From the NCBI RefSeq assembly GCF_002215495.1, contig NZ_CP021378.1:2108764-2172763 (forward strand): DNA of 64,000 bases. Direction: 5' to 3'. Both the position numbers and the translations under genes were made by a program. Every line of letters starts with the position of its first letter. The first letter of the stretch is position 1. The DNA comes from Porphyrobacter sp. CACIAM 03H1. Its GTDB lineage: Bacteria > Pseudomonadota > Alphaproteobacteria > Sphingomonadales > Sphingomonadaceae. Below the pieces are notes generated by a model, which was given only the letters and a program-made list of their open reading frames with translations, did not search any database and was not told the origin of the DNA. Positions 10,785 through 25,296 of this stretch are shown here, piece after piece.

Positions 10785-11260
10785 TGGTGGGTCTCGATGT
10801 GATCGGGGAAGAAGGGCGGCTTGCCGAGCTTGCCGACCCGGCGCTGGTGGCGCCCGGCCGGATCGCCGGCATCGGCGAATTCGGTGTCGAGAAAGGTGGC
10901 AACGCAGGACTTCGCCATTTCGATCCCTACGAGACGCGCGCCCAAAGCGATGCAATTGGCGTCGTTATGCTCGCGGGCCAGCGCAGCCGAGAGGGGTTCG
11001 CTCACAAGAGCGCAGCGCACCTCGGGGTGGCGGTTGACGCTGATCGAGATGCCGATCCCCGACCCGCACAGCGCGACGCCGAATTCCGCCGTGCCTTCTG
11101 CCAGGATCTCGGCGAGGCGGTAGCCATAATCGGGATAGTCGACGCTCTGCCCCGGTTCCGGCCCGAGGTCGGCGACCTCGTGGCCTTCCTCGACGAGCCA
11201 TTCGGCAAGTTCCGCCTTCAGTTCGACGGCGGCGTGATCGGAGGCGATGGCGATGCGCAT
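10781..11260 (-). CDS. rpiB: Ribose 5-phosphate isomerase B
   Basis: A 159-residue RpiB/LacAB family protein. It begins [18 protein letters not shown], where D8 and H9 belong to the active site, and has the [17 protein letters not shown] loop that holds the catalytic base cysteine. It interconverts ribulose 5-phosphate and ribose 5-phosphate. The start at 11260 is the conserved one; 12 more codons upstream look non-coding. It is the first gene of the operon with glyA. Confidence 0.95.
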   Translation of the reverse strand: MRIAIASDHAAVELKAELAEWLVEEGHEVADLGPEPGQSVDYPDYGYRLAEILAEGTAEFGVALCGSGIGISISVNRHPEVRCALVSEPLSAALAREHNDANCIALGARLVGIEMAKSCVATFLDTEFADAGDPAGRHQRRVGKLGKPPFFPDHIETHQ

Positions 11261-11351
11261 GGTAGGGCTATAGGCGCAGGGCCGGAGATTCTCCACCCCC
11301 GGCTTGCGCCTTTTCGACCGGCCTTAACCTTCCCGAGCACCACTTCATGTT

Positions 11352-12509
11352 ATGCGGGCGGTGATGGATGCGCCTGCGCCCCGCCCGACCGCCGAACAGT
11401 GGCTCGCCCGTGTCTTCGCGGACGGGCGGCCGCGCCATTTCGGCACGGGGTGGCTGTCGGGCGTGCTGGGGATCGTGCTCGCGCTGCTGGCGCTGCTGGC
11501 GGTGCTGTGTCTGCACTTCCCGCAATACCTGACCCTGCCCGAACTGCGCGCGCGCTATCCCCTGCCGCTGGTGCGGCTCGCGATCGACGTGGCGCTGCTG
11601 GCGGCGATGGGGCTGGCAGGGCTGTCGATGCTGCTGCGCCGACGCAAGGTGCTCGGAGTGACGGCGCTCGCGCTTGCAGGCGCGGCGCTGGCGCTGGGGG
11701 CGGGCGGGGTGGACATCCCGCGCGGGGGCGCGAGCGCGGTCTATCTGGGGCTCGACTGGTTCGTGCTCGGCGTACTGACCACGGCGGCGATCTTCGTGCC
11801 GCTGGAGGGGGCATTCCCCCTGCGGCGCGGGCAGGGTGCGTTCCGGCGGGGCTGGCTGACCGACACGCAGTATTTCTTCGCCAGCCACGTTCTGGCGCAG
11901 GTGATGAGCATCGCCGTTCTGGCACCGGCCGTGGCGCTGGGGGCGGTGCTGGCGGTGCCGCAGATGCAGAGCGCGGTGCAGAGCCTGCCGTGGCTGATGC
12001 AATTCGCGCTTGCGGTGCTGGTCGCGGACCTCGCGCAATATGGCGTGCACCGCGCCTTCCATGCCGTCCCTTTCCTGTGGCGGTTCCACAAGGTGCACCA
12101 TTCGGTCGAGACGATGGACTGGCTCGCCGGATCGCGGCTGCATCTGGTCGATGTGGTCTTAACGCGCGGGCTGGTGCTGCTGGCGCTGCTGGTGGTGGGG
12201 TTTGCCGAGACTGCGGTCTATGCCTACCTCGCGCTGGTGAGCTTCCACGCGGTGTTCATCCACGCCAACTTCGCGCCGCGCTGGGGATGGCTCGAACGCT
12301 GGGTCGCGATGCCGCGTTTCCACCACTGGCACCACGGGGTGGAGGAAGAGGCGAGGGATGTGAACTTCGCGGTCCACCTGCCGATGATCGACCGCTGGTT
12401 CGGGACGCATCACATGCCCGAGGATCGCTGGCCCCAAGGCTACGGCATCGCCGGCGAACGCGCGCCCGAAGGCTGGGTGCGGCAGCTGGTGTGGCCGTTT
12501 CGCGGCTGA
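11352..12509 (+). CDS. Sterol desaturase / fatty acid hydroxylase family membrane protein
   Basis: A 385-residue membrane protein with several N-terminal hydrophobic helices and a C-terminal di-iron hydroxylase domain. The histidine clusters are HRAFH (about residue 232), HKVHH (about 247) and HHWHH (about 322), with a later GTHHMP. The family inserts oxygen into or desaturates lipids, sterols or carotenoids, using two iron atoms held by these histidines. The N-terminal 140 residues are an extra multi-helix membrane part compared with the short 250-residue members. The start could also be the ATG four codons later. The substrate is unknown. Confidence 0.85.
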   Translation: MRAVMDAPAPRPTAEQWLARVFADGRPRHFGTGWLSGVLGIVLALLALLAVLCLHFPQYLTLPELRARYPLPLVRLAIDVALLAAMGLAGLSMLLRRRKVLGVTALALAGAALALGAGGVDIPRGGASAVYLGLDWFVLGVLTTAAIFVPLEGAFPLRRGQGAFRRGWLTDTQYFFASHVLAQVMSIAVLAPAVALGAVLAVPQMQSAVQSLPWLMQFALAVLVADLAQYGVHRAFHAVPFLWRFHKVHHSVETMDWLAGSRLHLVDVVLTRGLVLLALLVVGFAETAVYAYLALVSFHAVFIHANFAPRWGWLERWVAMPRFHHWHHGVEEEARDVNFAVHLPMIDRWFGTHHMPEDRWPQGYGIAGERAPEGWVRQLVWPFRG

Positions 12510-12576
12510 CCCAGGTTAGGGCCACCCAGTCGCGCGCGCCTAGATTACCCTGCCAGTGCGATCAGGAGTACGCGCG

Positions 12577-12759
12577 ATGCCAGCCAAGTCGAAGGCTCAG
12601 CAAAAGGCCGCCGGAGCGGCGTTGTCCGCCAAGCGCGGCGAGACGCCGAAAAAGAACCTCAGGGGCGCATCGAAAGACATGGCCCAATCGATGAGCGAAA
12701 AGGAACTCGAGGAACTGGCGAGCACCAAGCGCAAATCGCTCCCCGAACGGAAGGAATGA
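12577..12759 (+). CDS. DUF3008 family protein
   Basis: A 60-residue, highly charged protein starting MPAKSKAQQKAAGAALSAKR, the hallmark of DUF3008 (also known from plant-type and bacterial stress-related proteins). It is lysine-, alanine- and serine-rich and contains GASKDMAQSMSEKELEELAST. The start at 12577 is chosen over one seven codons upstream because of the conserved beginning. It converges on rpoD with 25 bases between. The function is unknown. Confidence 0.85.
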   Translation: MPAKSKAQQKAAGAALSAKRGETPKKNLRGASKDMAQSMSEKELEELASTKRKSLPERKE

Positions 12760-12784
12760 TCGCGAACGGGGACGCGAGGCGCGC

Positions 12785-14815
<2,031 letters not shown>

Positions 14816-14839
14816 ATTTTTCGTGTCTATCCGTTGCCG

Positions 14840-14866
14840 GGCGGCTCGCCGCGAGGGGGAGCCGCC
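14840..14866 (-). promoter_or_regulatory. Hairpin between dnaG and rpoD
   Basis: An 8-bp inverted repeat (GGCGGCTC at 14840-14847, GAGCCGCC at 14859-14866, 11-base loop) sits between the dnaG stop and the rpoD start on the minus strand. No T-run follows, so it is not a classic terminator; a processing or stability hairpin that separates dnaG and rpoD message levels is possible by analogy with other dnaG-rpoD operons. Confidence 0.4.
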
Positions 14867-14868
14867 TG

Positions 14869-16761
14869 TTAATCCCTGTCCGCCGCCGGGGCGGCATCGT
14901 CACCCGTGCCGGGCCCTGCCGCCGCCTTGCGGCGACCGAAGGCCTTGAGGCGCTCTTCGACTGCCATGAGCTGCGCGCGCAGACGGGTCTGCTCGGCGAA
15001 CGATCCTTCGGGATCGTCCTCGAAACGCGCGATGGTGGCCGCAAGCGCAGCCTCCAGCGCCGGCCGTTCGACCAGCAGCGACACAGCTTCAGCCAGTTCC
15101 TCGCGCGCGGCGTCGGGATCGGTGCCTTCATCGAGAAAGGCGTAACGGATATCTGCCGACGGGGCGGGTTGGCCTTGCGCGTTGCATATGGCGACAGGGG
15201 CGCGCGAATCAAGCGTTTCTGCAAGCTCGAACAGCGATTCGATGTCGGCGGCCGCCGCCGGGGCACTGCGGGCGAGGGTCGAGAGTGCCTCGGCATGGCG
15301 TGCGATCGCCTGCGGATGGCGTGCAAATCCGGCCAGAACGGCGCTGAGCAGGCCCTGCCGCTGGCTCCCCGCCATGATCGCCGCGAGCCGCGCGCGCGCC
15401 TCCTCCGACAGCCCCGGCGGCGGCAGCGGCGCCCCCCGCCAGCCGCCGCGCTGACCGGCAGGCGCGCGCGGGGGGAGGGCGGGGCGCGGCGGTCGGGGCG
15501 GATAGGCGAAAGCCGAGAAACGGTCGGAAAGCTCGCGGCGATAGAGGCCCTTGATCTCAGGATCGGCGATGGTCTCGACATGCGCCATCAGCCGCGCCTT
15601 GAGGCCCGCCTTGGCCTCGGGCGTGTCGAGCACCTGCGCGTCGCGTTCGAAGGCCCACAGGGTGTCGATGAGACTGGCGGGCTCGGCCAGCAGTCGTTCC
15701 ATCGCCGCCTTGCCCTGCTGCTTCAGAAGATCATCGGGATCGAGCCCCGCGGGCAGGCGCACGATCCCCAGCGAGCGCATCGGGGCGAGCAGCGGCAGGG
15801 CACGGGTGATGGCGCGCATCGCCGCACGCTGGCCCGCCGCATCGCCGTCGAAGCACAGCACCGGCACCTCGACCATGCGCCACAGCAGTTCGAGCTGCAT
15901 CTCGGTGAGCGCCGTGCCGAGCGGGGCGACCACATCGGCGATTCCCGCATTGGCGAGCGCGATCACGTCCATGTAGCCCTCGACCACCACAACCCGCCCG
16001 CTCTGCCGCGCGGCGGGGGCGGCGCGGTGGAGGTTGTAGAGCGTCCGGCCCTTGTCGAAGAGTTCGGTGTCGGGGGAGTTCAGATATTTCGCAACGCCAT
16101 CCCGCTTGTCGAGGATGCGCCCCCCGAAGGCGATCACGCGTCCGCGCGCGTCCTGGATCGGAAGCATGACGCGCCCCCGGAAGCGGTCGTAGCGTTCGCC
16201 CTGTTCGCTCGCCGCGCGCATCCCCGCGCCTTCGAGCATGTCCTCGCCGAACTGCGACAGCGCCCTGGGGAGGGCCTGCCGATCATCGGGCGCCCAGCCG
16301 AAGCCGAATTCGCGCATCACCGCAGGGGAGAAGCCGCGGCGCTCGAGATAGTCCCGCGCCGCCGCGCCGCCGGGTCCGGCAAGGCTATCGACGAAGAAGC
16401 GCTGCGCCGCCTCGGTCACGTCGATCAGGCTTGCCCGGGCTTCCGCTTTCCTCGCCTGCACCGGATCGGGGGCGGGGACCTCCATCCCCGCCATCGCGGC
16501 GAGTTCCTTGACCGCGTCCAGGAACTGGAGGCCCGCATGATCGACCATCCAGCTGATCGCATCGCCATGCGCCCCGCAGCCGAAGCAGTGGTAGAACTGC
16601 TTCTGGTCATTGACGTAGAAGCTCGGCGTCTTCTCGTCGTGGAACGGGCAGCACCCCTTCCACTCGCGCCCCGCCCGGGTCAGCTTGACGCTGCGCTGGA
16701 CGAGTGTCGAGAGCGTGATCCGCGCACGCAGCTCGTCCTTCCATTGCGGGGTGATGGCCAT
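14869..16761 (-). CDS. dnaG: DNA primase
   Basis: A 630-residue primase. The CHC2 zinc finger is visible as C38, H41, C59, C62 ([11 protein letters not shown] ... FYHCFGCG). A catalytic TOPRIM domain follows ([17 protein letters not shown] near residue 255, [11 protein letters not shown] near 305). The C-terminal third is less conserved and should bind DnaB helicase. It makes RNA primers at the replication fork. It lies between rpoD and a GIY-YIG gene on the same strand. Confidence 0.97.
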   Translation of the reverse strand: MAITPQWKDELRARITLSTLVQRSVKLTRAGREWKGCCPFHDEKTPSFYVNDQKQFYHCFGCGAHGDAISWMVDHAGLQFLDAVKELAAMAGMEVPAPDPVQARKAEARASLIDVTEAAQRFFVDSLAGPGGAAARDYLERRGFSPAVMREFGFGWAPDDRQALPRALSQFGEDMLEGAGMRAASEQGERYDRFRGRVMLPIQDARGRVIAFGGRILDKRDGVAKYLNSPDTELFDKGRTLYNLHRAAPAARQSGRVVVVEGYMDVIALANAGIADVVAPLGTALTEMQLELLWRMVEVPVLCFDGDAAGQRAAMRAITRALPLLAPMRSLGIVRLPAGLDPDDLLKQQGKAAMERLLAEPASLIDTLWAFERDAQVLDTPEAKAGLKARLMAHVETIADPEIKGLYRRELSDRFSAFAYPPRPPRPALPPRAPAGQRGGWRGAPLPPPGLSEEARARLAAIMAGSQRQGLLSAVLAGFARHPQAIARHAEALSTLARSAPAAAADIESLFELAETLDSRAPVAICNAQGQPAPSADIRYAFLDEGTDPDAAREELAEAVSLLVERPALEAALAATIARFEDDPEGSFAEQTRLRAQLMAVEERLKAFGRRKAAAGPGTGDDAAPAADRD

Positions 16762-16767
16762 CCTAGC

Positions 16768-17118
16768 CTACTGCTCTTCCACCCCGTTCGTGTCGAGCGA
16801 AGTCGAGACACCTATCGGTGGATCACCTGTGGATCGTTCCGACGGCGGCTTGGCGAAGTATGAAAGGGAGCGCCAATCGGACCGGGCAAGCGCTTCCTTC
16901 TTGGCGCGCGACCACTTCTTCACGCCCAGCTCGGCTTGGAGGGCTTCGTAGCGCGAAGGGAAATCCTGCGCCCAGAGCAGCGTCACGGGCCGGCGTCTGA
17001 AGGTGAAGTCGCAGAAGCCGCCATGCTGATGCTCGGCCAGCCTGCGCTCCAGATCATCGGTATGGCCGGTGTAATATCTGCCATCGGAACAGCGCAGGAT
17101 GTAGCACCAGAAGGCCAT
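16768..17118 (-). CDS. GIY-YIG domain protein with repeat-derived C-terminus
   Basis: A 116-residue member of the UPF0213/YhbQ-like GIY-YIG group: WCYILRCSDGRYYTGHTDDLERRLAEHQHG carries the GIY-YIG-type strand pair and the catalytic arginine, and KKWSRAKKEALARSD follows near residue 79. The fold is that of a small nuclease, but the role of these free-standing proteins is uncertain. The last 20 or so residues (PPIGVSTSLDTNG) are read from a palindromic repeat (16786-16812), so the original C-terminus has been replaced or extended. It ends six bases before dnaG. Confidence 0.82.
   Translation of the reverse strand: MAFWCYILRCSDGRYYTGHTDDLERRLAEHQHGGFCDFTFRRRPVTLLWAQDFPSRYEALQAELGVKKWSRAKKEALARSDWRSLSYFAKPPSERSTGDPPIGVSTSLDTNGVEEQ
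16786..16812. repeat. Palindromic repeat element, type A
   Basis: GTTCGTGTCGAGCG-AGTCGAGACACC, a short imperfect palindrome (GTGTC ... GACAC ends) found again at 17131-17202, 61509-61535 and 62736-62803 in this window. This copy is inside the 3' end of the GIY-YIG gene. Such REP-like sequences are common in sphingomonad genomes. Confidence 0.8.
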
Positions 17119-17130
17119 TGCCTATCCATA

Positions 17131-17202
17131 CCCGTTCGCCTCGAGCGAAGTCGAGAGGCCATCAGCGCAGGGTGTCTCGACTACGCTCGACACGAACGGA
17201 GG
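17131..17202. repeat. Paired type A palindromic repeats
   Basis: Two type A units in inverted orientation: one with GTTCGCCTCGAGCG-AGTCGAGAGGCC (17134-17160) and one reading GGTGTCTCGACT-CGCTCGACACGAACGG (17171-17199). They lie in the gap between the GIY-YIG and YqeY genes. The pair can fold as one longer stem and resembles a REP doublet (BIME-like). Confidence 0.8.
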
Positions 17203-17234
17203 TTGGTTGGGGTATCCGGGGCGAACGGTGTGAA

Positions 17235-17687
17235 TTACGAAAGCGCCGCCTTCACCAGCCCGCTGGCGAGCTTGCCGTCGAGCACCGCGCCGTGGCGGGC
17301 CTTCAGCTCGGCCATGACGGTGCCCATGTCCTTCATGGTCGAGGCGCCGGTCTCGGCCTTGATCGCCTCGATCGCGGCCTTCGTCGCGGCCTCGTCCATC
17401 ATAGCGGGCAGGAATTCCTCGATCACCGCCAGCTCCGCGCGCTCGACGGCGGCGAGCTCGGTGCGCCCGCCCGCGTCGTACATCTCGATCGATTCGCGGC
17501 GCTGCTTGGCCATCTTCTGGAGCACGCTCACCACCAGCTCGTCGTCGGGCGTCGGCTTGGAAGCGGTGCGTTCCTCGATGTCGCGGTCCTTGATCTTGGC
17601 GCTGATCTGGCGGAGCGCGGCGGTGCGGTCCTTCTCGCCCGCCTTCATCGCCGCGATGGTGGCGGCCTTGATATCGTCTCGGATCAT
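17235..17687 (-). CDS. GatB/YqeY domain protein
   Basis: A 150-residue all-helical protein of the YqeY family (MIRDDIKAATIAAMKAGEKDRTAALRQISAKIKDRDIEER start region; EEFLPAMMDEA and the C-terminal DGKLASGLVKAALS). The domain is shared with the tail of GatB, where it contacts tRNA, but the free-standing form has no proven function. Its place upstream of dnaG and rpoD is conserved in alphaproteobacteria. A 142-base divergent region separates it from carA. Confidence 0.92.
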   Translation of the reverse strand: MIRDDIKAATIAAMKAGEKDRTAALRQISAKIKDRDIEERTASKPTPDDELVVSVLQKMAKQRRESIEMYDAGGRTELAAVERAELAVIEEFLPAMMDEAATKAAIEAIKAETGASTMKDMGTVMAELKARHGAVLDGKLASGLVKAALS

Positions 17688-17829
17688 CGCATCTTTCCTG
17701 TGGAAGGGGTTTCTGGCCGGCGCCCCTAACGCAAATCAATCGCCAAGCCTAGGTTGACGCGGGGGGCCGGGAGGCGTAGCGGGCAAAACTTAGCACCATC
17801 GCCGGAAAACCTGTTCAACGGAGCGCCCC

Positions 17830-19011
17830 ATGGCCGACCCCGCACCTTCTCGCGCGCAACCTTCGGGAGCCACGGGAGTCCTCGTTCTGGCCGATGGCAC
17901 CGTGGTCTGGGGCCGGGGCTTCGGCCATGTCGGCACGAGCGTCGGCGAGGTGTGCTTCAACACCGCCATGACCGGCTACCAGGAGGTGATGACCGATCCC
18001 TCCTACGCGGCGCAGATCGTCACCTTCACCTTCCCGCACATCGGCAATGTCGGCGCCAATGGCGAGGACGTGGAGAGCCGCGTCGAGGGCGCGGTCGGCT
18101 GCGTGGTGCGCGAGGACGTGACCGAGCCGAGCAGCTTCCGCTCGATCGAACGCTTCGCCGAGTGGATGGCGCGGAACGGCAAGATCGGCCTTTCGGGCGT
18201 CGACACGCGCGCGCTCACCCGCCGCATCCGCCAGAGCGGCGCGCCCAACGCGGTGATCGCCCATGCGCCGGACGGCAAGTTCGACATCCCGGCGCTCGTC
18301 AAGCGTGCGCAGGAATGGCCGGGTCTCGAGGGCATGGACCTCGCGATCCGCGTCACCCGCGACAAGCACGAGGGCTGGGAGGGCGGCTACTGGACGCTCG
18401 GCAAGGGCTATGGCCGCGCGCCGTTCGACGCCAAGCCGCACGTGGTCGCCATCGATTACGGCGCGAAGGACAATATCTTCCGCAACCTCGTGAAGGCGGG
18501 CGCGCGGGTGACGGTGGTGCCGGCCAAGACCTCGTTCGACGAGGTGATGGCCTTGAAGCCCGACGGCGTGTTCCTCTCCAACGGCCCGGGGGACCCGGCC
18601 GCGACCGGCGAATATGCCGTGCCGGTGATCAGGGCGCTGCTCGATGCCGACGTGCCGCTGTTCGGCATCTGCCTCGGCCACCAGTTGCTCGCGCTCGCCG
18701 CAGGGGCGAAGACGATCAAGATGCACCAGGGCCACCGCGGCGCGAACCACCCCGTCCAGCGCGTCGGGGAAGGGTGGGGCGAGACCACGGGGCTGGTCGA
18801 GATCACCTCGATGAACCACGGTTTCGCGGTCGACGCGGCGACCCTGCCCGAAGGTGTGGAGCAGACGCACGTCTCGCTCTTCGACGGGACGAATTGCGGC
18901 ATCGCGATAAGGGGCAAGAAGGCTTTCGCGGTGCAGTATCACCCCGAGGCGAGCCCCGGGCCGCAGGACAGCTTCTACCTGTTCGAGAAGTTCGTCGGGG
19001 GGCTGGGGTGA
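17830..19011 (+). CDS. carA: Carbamoyl phosphate synthase, small (glutaminase) subunit
   Basis: A 393-residue CarA. The N-terminal domain has [22 protein letters not shown], and the class I glutamine amidotransferase domain shows the nucleophile C281 in FGICLGHQ and H371/E373 in YHPEASPG. It hydrolyses glutamine and passes ammonia to CarB to make carbamoyl phosphate for arginine and pyrimidines. The stop overlaps the GTG start of the next gene; three small exported-protein genes lie between carA and carB. Confidence 0.97.
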   Translation: MADPAPSRAQPSGATGVLVLADGTVVWGRGFGHVGTSVGEVCFNTAMTGYQEVMTDPSYAAQIVTFTFPHIGNVGANGEDVESRVEGAVGCVVREDVTEPSSFRSIERFAEWMARNGKIGLSGVDTRALTRRIRQSGAPNAVIAHAPDGKFDIPALVKRAQEWPGLEGMDLAIRVTRDKHEGWEGGYWTLGKGYGRAPFDAKPHVVAIDYGAKDNIFRNLVKAGARVTVVPAKTSFDEVMALKPDGVFLSNGPGDPAATGEYAVPVIRALLDADVPLFGICLGHQLLALAAGAKTIKMHQGHRGANHPVQRVGEGWGETTGLVEITSMNHGFAVDAATLPEGVEQTHVSLFDGTNCGIAIRGKKAFAVQYHPEASPGPQDSFYLFEKFVGGLG

Positions 19012-19337
19012 TCGGCACGCTTCGCAGCGTTGCTTTCGTGCTTGCCGCGCCTTTCGCCGTGATGGCGTGCGGGCCGGAATCCACGACCATTTCGGTCGAT
19101 CTTCCGAGCACGATCGATTTCTCGGACGGCTTCCAGCAAGCCGATGCCGATGCCATCCGTCGCAAATGCGGTGCAACGGACGTCGAGCTCGAGGTCAGGC
19201 CGGACGGCGAAATCAGGTTCGAGCCGAGTCCGTACGCCGATTATGAAGCCTCGGCCTGTGTGTTGCGCTACATCAAGCAGTCGGGTGCCACGAAGTTCGG
19301 TTTCGTCGGTAACGAGAAGTATCAGGCCGATGAATAG
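19008..19337 (+). CDS. Predicted lipoprotein inside the carAB operon
   Basis: A 109-residue protein starting with GTG at 19008, which overlaps the carA stop (GTGA). Residues 1-21 form a lipoprotein signal with the lipobox VMAC, cysteine near residue 21. The mature part contains two further cysteines (RRKCGA and ASACVLRY), so a disulfide is possible. It overlaps the start of the next gene. The function is unknown; location would be periplasmic, tethered to a membrane. Confidence 0.7.
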   Translation: MIGTLRSVAFVLAAPFAVMACGPESTTISVDLPSTIDFSDGFQQADADAIRRKCGATDVELEVRPDGEIRFEPSPYADYEASACVLRYIKQSGATKFGFVGNEKYQADE

Positions 19338-19932
19338 CCGTATCGCCTTGGTCCCCGCTGCGCTGCTGGCTGCCCCCGCGCTCGGCCAGAATCCCGCGCC
19401 CGTGGCCGAATGGCCCGGCGCGGAGATCGCCGAGGGCGTTGCCTTTCGGGGCGATGGCTCCGTGACGCTCGAAGCCTCGCCCGAGACCGGCCTACCCGTC
19501 GTCACCTTCTGGCGTCCCGTGCTCCATGACGAGAACACCCGCTACCCCGTCGCGGGCCGCATGGACTGCCGCATCGCCGCAAGCGAGGGGCCGTTCGAGG
19601 ACGCCGCCTTCGATCCGCAGGCGAGGCACAAGGCTGTGGCCGGGCAACGCAAGGAACAGGGCTATATCGACACCGAGCGCCTCGCCTCAGGCACCGGCGT
19701 CGTCAAGCAGCTCGATGTCACCGGCCGGCGCAACGGCCCGCGCTCCCACTACGTGCTGAGCTACATCATGGCGCGCGACGGCGAGCGCCTGATCGATATC
19801 CGCCGCAACTGCACCTTCATCTTCGGCGCCGCCGCCTCCAGGCCCGACGTGCTGCCCTACGTGAACCGCTACACCAGACTGATCTTCGCTTTCGGCGCCG
19901 ATGCCGGAGCCCATGGCGGTGGGGAGGGATGA
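19330..19932 (+). CDS. Secreted hypothetical protein inside the carAB operon
   Basis: A 200-residue protein with a signal peptide ([20 protein letters not shown]). The start at 19330 overlaps the end of the preceding lipoprotein gene. The mature part has cysteines at MDCRIA and RRNCTF and a conserved-looking SHYVLSYIMARDGERLIDIR stretch. No family is recognised. Tight overlaps on both sides suggest translational coupling with its neighbours, and its exported nature has no obvious link to carbamoyl phosphate synthesis. Confidence 0.7.
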   Translation: MNSRIALVPAALLAAPALGQNPAPVAEWPGAEIAEGVAFRGDGSVTLEASPETGLPVVTFWRPVLHDENTRYPVAGRMDCRIAASEGPFEDAAFDPQARHKAVAGQRKEQGYIDTERLASGTGVVKQLDVTGRRNGPRSHYVLSYIMARDGERLIDIRRNCTFIFGAAASRPDVLPYVNRYTRLIFAFGADAGAHGGGEG

Positions 19933-20497
19933 TGGGCCGCACCATGTTCGCCGCCTTGGCCGTTCTCGCGCTCGCCGGATGCAGTGACTGGCGGGAGGGC
20001 GAGGAGGGCGTCGAGGCCTGCCTGAAGCGGTTCGCGCCGAAAGAGGGGGCGGTCGATCCGCTGGCCGATGATACGAACCAGTGGGTGCCGTCCTATACCT
20101 ATGACGTGACGAAGGTGGCGGACCCGCACGCCTTCGGACAAGAGGTGCACAAGCGCGGCGGCAAATTCTGGTGGGTGGGATGGCAGGGCAGCCGACCTCC
20201 CGAACAGCAATTGCAACGTGAGCGCGACAAGCTCAACGACATGCCCGCCACCGAGGCTGGCGCGGTCGTGCTGGCGGGCGATCCCGCGCTCTACAAGGTG
20301 CGCGGCAAGCCCGGTCTCAACCGCGATCTGCTGCGACAGGGGTGCGAGGGCCAGCGCGCCGGAATGCGGCTCGTCAGCTGGCAGGCCGCCCGCGCCGATT
20401 TCATCAAGGACGGCAAATTGCCTTCCGGCCCGACCGCCGCCGAAATCCGCGCGGTGCAAGAACTGGACAGACCCAAGATCAAGGACCTTCTTCCCTG

Positions 20498-20498
<1 letters not shown>
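19929..20498 (+). CDS. Predicted lipoprotein inside the carAB operon
   Basis: A 189-residue protein with a lipoprotein signal ([18 protein letters not shown], lipobox LAGC with the cysteine at 18). The mature part is rich in charged residues and has [11 protein letters not shown] around residue 76. Its ATGA start overlaps the preceding gene and its stop overlaps carB's start (TGATG). No family is recognised; a membrane-anchored periplasmic protein is the safest description. Confidence 0.7.
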
Positions 20499-23824
<3,326 letters not shown>

Positions 23825-23938
23825 CTGACACCTCCCCCCGACATCGAGAGTGCCTGACGTCGAGCCAGTTGGACGGCGGCAAGGGCTTTCTTTCCCGGTT
23901 CACAAGGGGGAGGGACAACAGACAGAAAGAAAAGACAT

Positions 23939-24415
23939 ATGGCGACGATGGAAAAGGTCCCGATGCTGGCCGAGGGTTACGAGCGGCTCACCGCCGACCT
24001 CAAGGTCCTGCGCGAGGAACGCCCCCGGATCGTCGAGGCGATCGAGGAGGCCCGCGCCCACGGCGACCTTTCGGAAAACGCCGAATACCACGCCGCCAAG
24101 GAGCGGCAGGGCCAGGTCGAGGCGCAGATCGCCGAGTTGGAGGACAAGGTCAGCCGCGCGCAGATCATCGATCCGACCACGCTGTCGGGCGACAAGATCA
24201 TCTTCGGCGCAACCGTGACCCTGCTCGACGAGAACGACAAGCCGGTGCGCTACCAGATCGTCGGCCAGACCGAGGCGGACGCGAACAAGGGCCGCATCAG
24301 CTACAACTCGCCGCTGGCGCGCGCGCTGATCGGCAAGCAGGTCGGCGACGAGATCGAGGTGACGGTGCCCTCGGGCGAGAAGTTCTACCTCGTCGAGAAG
24401 ATCGAGTTCATCTGA
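23939..24415 (+). CDS. greA: Transcription elongation factor GreA
   Basis: A 158-residue GreA: an N-terminal coiled-coil with [24 protein letters not shown] and the tip motif [15 protein letters not shown], and a C-terminal FKBP-like domain ([20 protein letters not shown] ... [19 protein letters not shown]). It restarts stalled RNA polymerase by promoting cleavage of the transcript. It follows carB after a 114-base gap, an order common in alphaproteobacteria. Confidence 0.97.
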   Translation: MATMEKVPMLAEGYERLTADLKVLREERPRIVEAIEEARAHGDLSENAEYHAAKERQGQVEAQIAELEDKVSRAQIIDPTTLSGDKIIFGATVTLLDENDKPVRYQIVGQTEADANKGRISYNSPLARALIGKQVGDEIEVTVPSGEKFYLVEKIEFI

Positions 24416-24437
24416 CGAACGGGCCGGGGGGCGCGAC

Positions 24438-24725
24438 ATGGCCGTTGTTCCGGTGAGGCCCCTTGCCGAGCGCAGGGTTGCCGCCGATTTCCTCGATGCG
24501 GGCGCTGTCAGCATGGCCGACGCCATCGCCTATGCACCGACCCGCCCGAGCAGCCGGCGCGCCTTCGAGCGGCTGAAGGGTGCCGACGTGCTCAGGACCG
24601 ACGGGCAGGGCAAGTGGTGGCTCGACGAGGAGCGCTGGAACGGCCGCCGCTCCGATCGCCGCACCCGGGTTGTTCTGACGATGCTGGCGGTTGCCGCCGC
24701 GGGGGCCTTCGCCGCGCTGCGCTAG
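24438..24725 (+). CDS. Small protein with a C-terminal membrane segment
   Basis: A 95-residue protein. The first 70 residues look like a small winged-helix/soluble domain (RPLAERRVAADFLDAGAVSMADAIAYAP, then SRRAFERLKGADVLR, GKWWLDEERW), and residues 75-93 are a hydrophobic tail anchor (VVLTMLAVAAAGAFAAL). It lies 22 bases after greA on the same strand. No family is recognised; the arrangement suggests a small tail-anchored protein facing the cytoplasm. Confidence 0.6.
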   Translation: MAVVPVRPLAERRVAADFLDAGAVSMADAIAYAPTRPSSRRAFERLKGADVLRTDGQGKWWLDEERWNGRRSDRRTRVVLTMLAVAAAGAFAALR

Positions 24726-24729
24726 GCGG

Positions 24730-24773
24730 GTCGTCGCGCGGTCGTTGCACTGTCGTTGCCCGGTCATTGCCGG
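24730..24773. repeat. Four 11-bp degenerate tandem repeats
   Basis: Four adjacent 11-bp units, GTCGTCGCGCG, GTCGTTGCACT, GTCGTTGCCCG and GTCATTGCCGG, lie between two convergent genes and lead straight into the candidate parS site. An 11-bp period is close to one DNA helix turn, so the same face of the helix is repeated. Confidence 0.55.
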
Positions 24774-24787
24774 TTTCACGTGGAACA
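24772..24787. promoter_or_regulatory. parS: Candidate parS (ParB-binding) site
   Basis: The 16-mer GGTTTCACGTGGAACA matches the bacterial parS consensus TGTTTCACGTGAAACA at 14 of 16 positions and the variant TGTTCCACGTGGAACA also at 14. The core CACGTG is intact. It lies in an 81-base gap between convergent genes, a usual place for parS. By family knowledge parS sites cluster near the replication origin and load ParB for chromosome segregation; no origin or parAB genes are seen here. Confidence 0.6.
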
Positions 24788-24806
24788 GGCCGCGTCGCCC
24801 CGCGTC

Positions 24807-25289
24807 TCAGCCGAGGCGTTTTTCCATCGCGTAATTGTGGATCGCCACTTCGCCGCCCTCGACGGGAATGGTGAAGTCCCGGCGGTTGAGCAGCACATAG
24901 CCCGCCCGTGCAAAGACCGGCCGGGCCAGTTCGCTCGCCTCGGCGAACAGGCGGGCCAACCCCCGCCCGCGCGCCTCGGCCTCGGCGGCGGCGAGCAGGG
25001 CGACGGCAAGTCCCTTTCCGGTGTGCGCAGGATGGCAGTAGAGCATGTCGAGATGCCCGTCCGCCTCGAGCACGGTGTAGGCGAGGGGCTGGTCATACGC
25101 AGCTGCCGCGACGAGGATCACGTCGCCCCGCGCGGCTCCGTCCAGCAATCGCTGCACCGAATAGCGCGCCGACCACGCCGCGACCTGCGCGGGCGAATAG
25201 GCCGCTAGCGCCGTCTCGCGGATCGCCGCCAGGGTCAGCGCCGCGATTTCCTCGGCATCGCCTTCACGATAGAAGCGGATCACCGCCAC
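24807..25289 (-). CDS. GNAT family N-acetyltransferase
   Basis: A 160-residue GNAT protein. MAVIRFYREGDAEEIAALTLAAIRETA is the first strand-helix, LDMLYCHPAHTGKGLAVALLAAAEAEARGRG (about residues 80-110) carries the acetyl-CoA pyrophosphate-binding loop, and the end VEGGEVAIHNYAMEKRL matches the YafP/PA4866-like group. It should acetylate a small molecule or amine; the substrate is unknown. It ends close to the parS candidate and starts seven bases after the DUF4170 gene. Confidence 0.88.
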   Translation of the reverse strand: MAVIRFYREGDAEEIAALTLAAIRETALAAYSPAQVAAWSARYSVQRLLDGAARGDVILVAAAAYDQPLAYTVLEADGHLDMLYCHPAHTGKGLAVALLAAAEAEARGRGLARLFAEASELARPVFARAGYVLLNRRDFTIPVEGGEVAIHNYAMEKRLG

Positions 25290-25296
25290 GAGGCGA

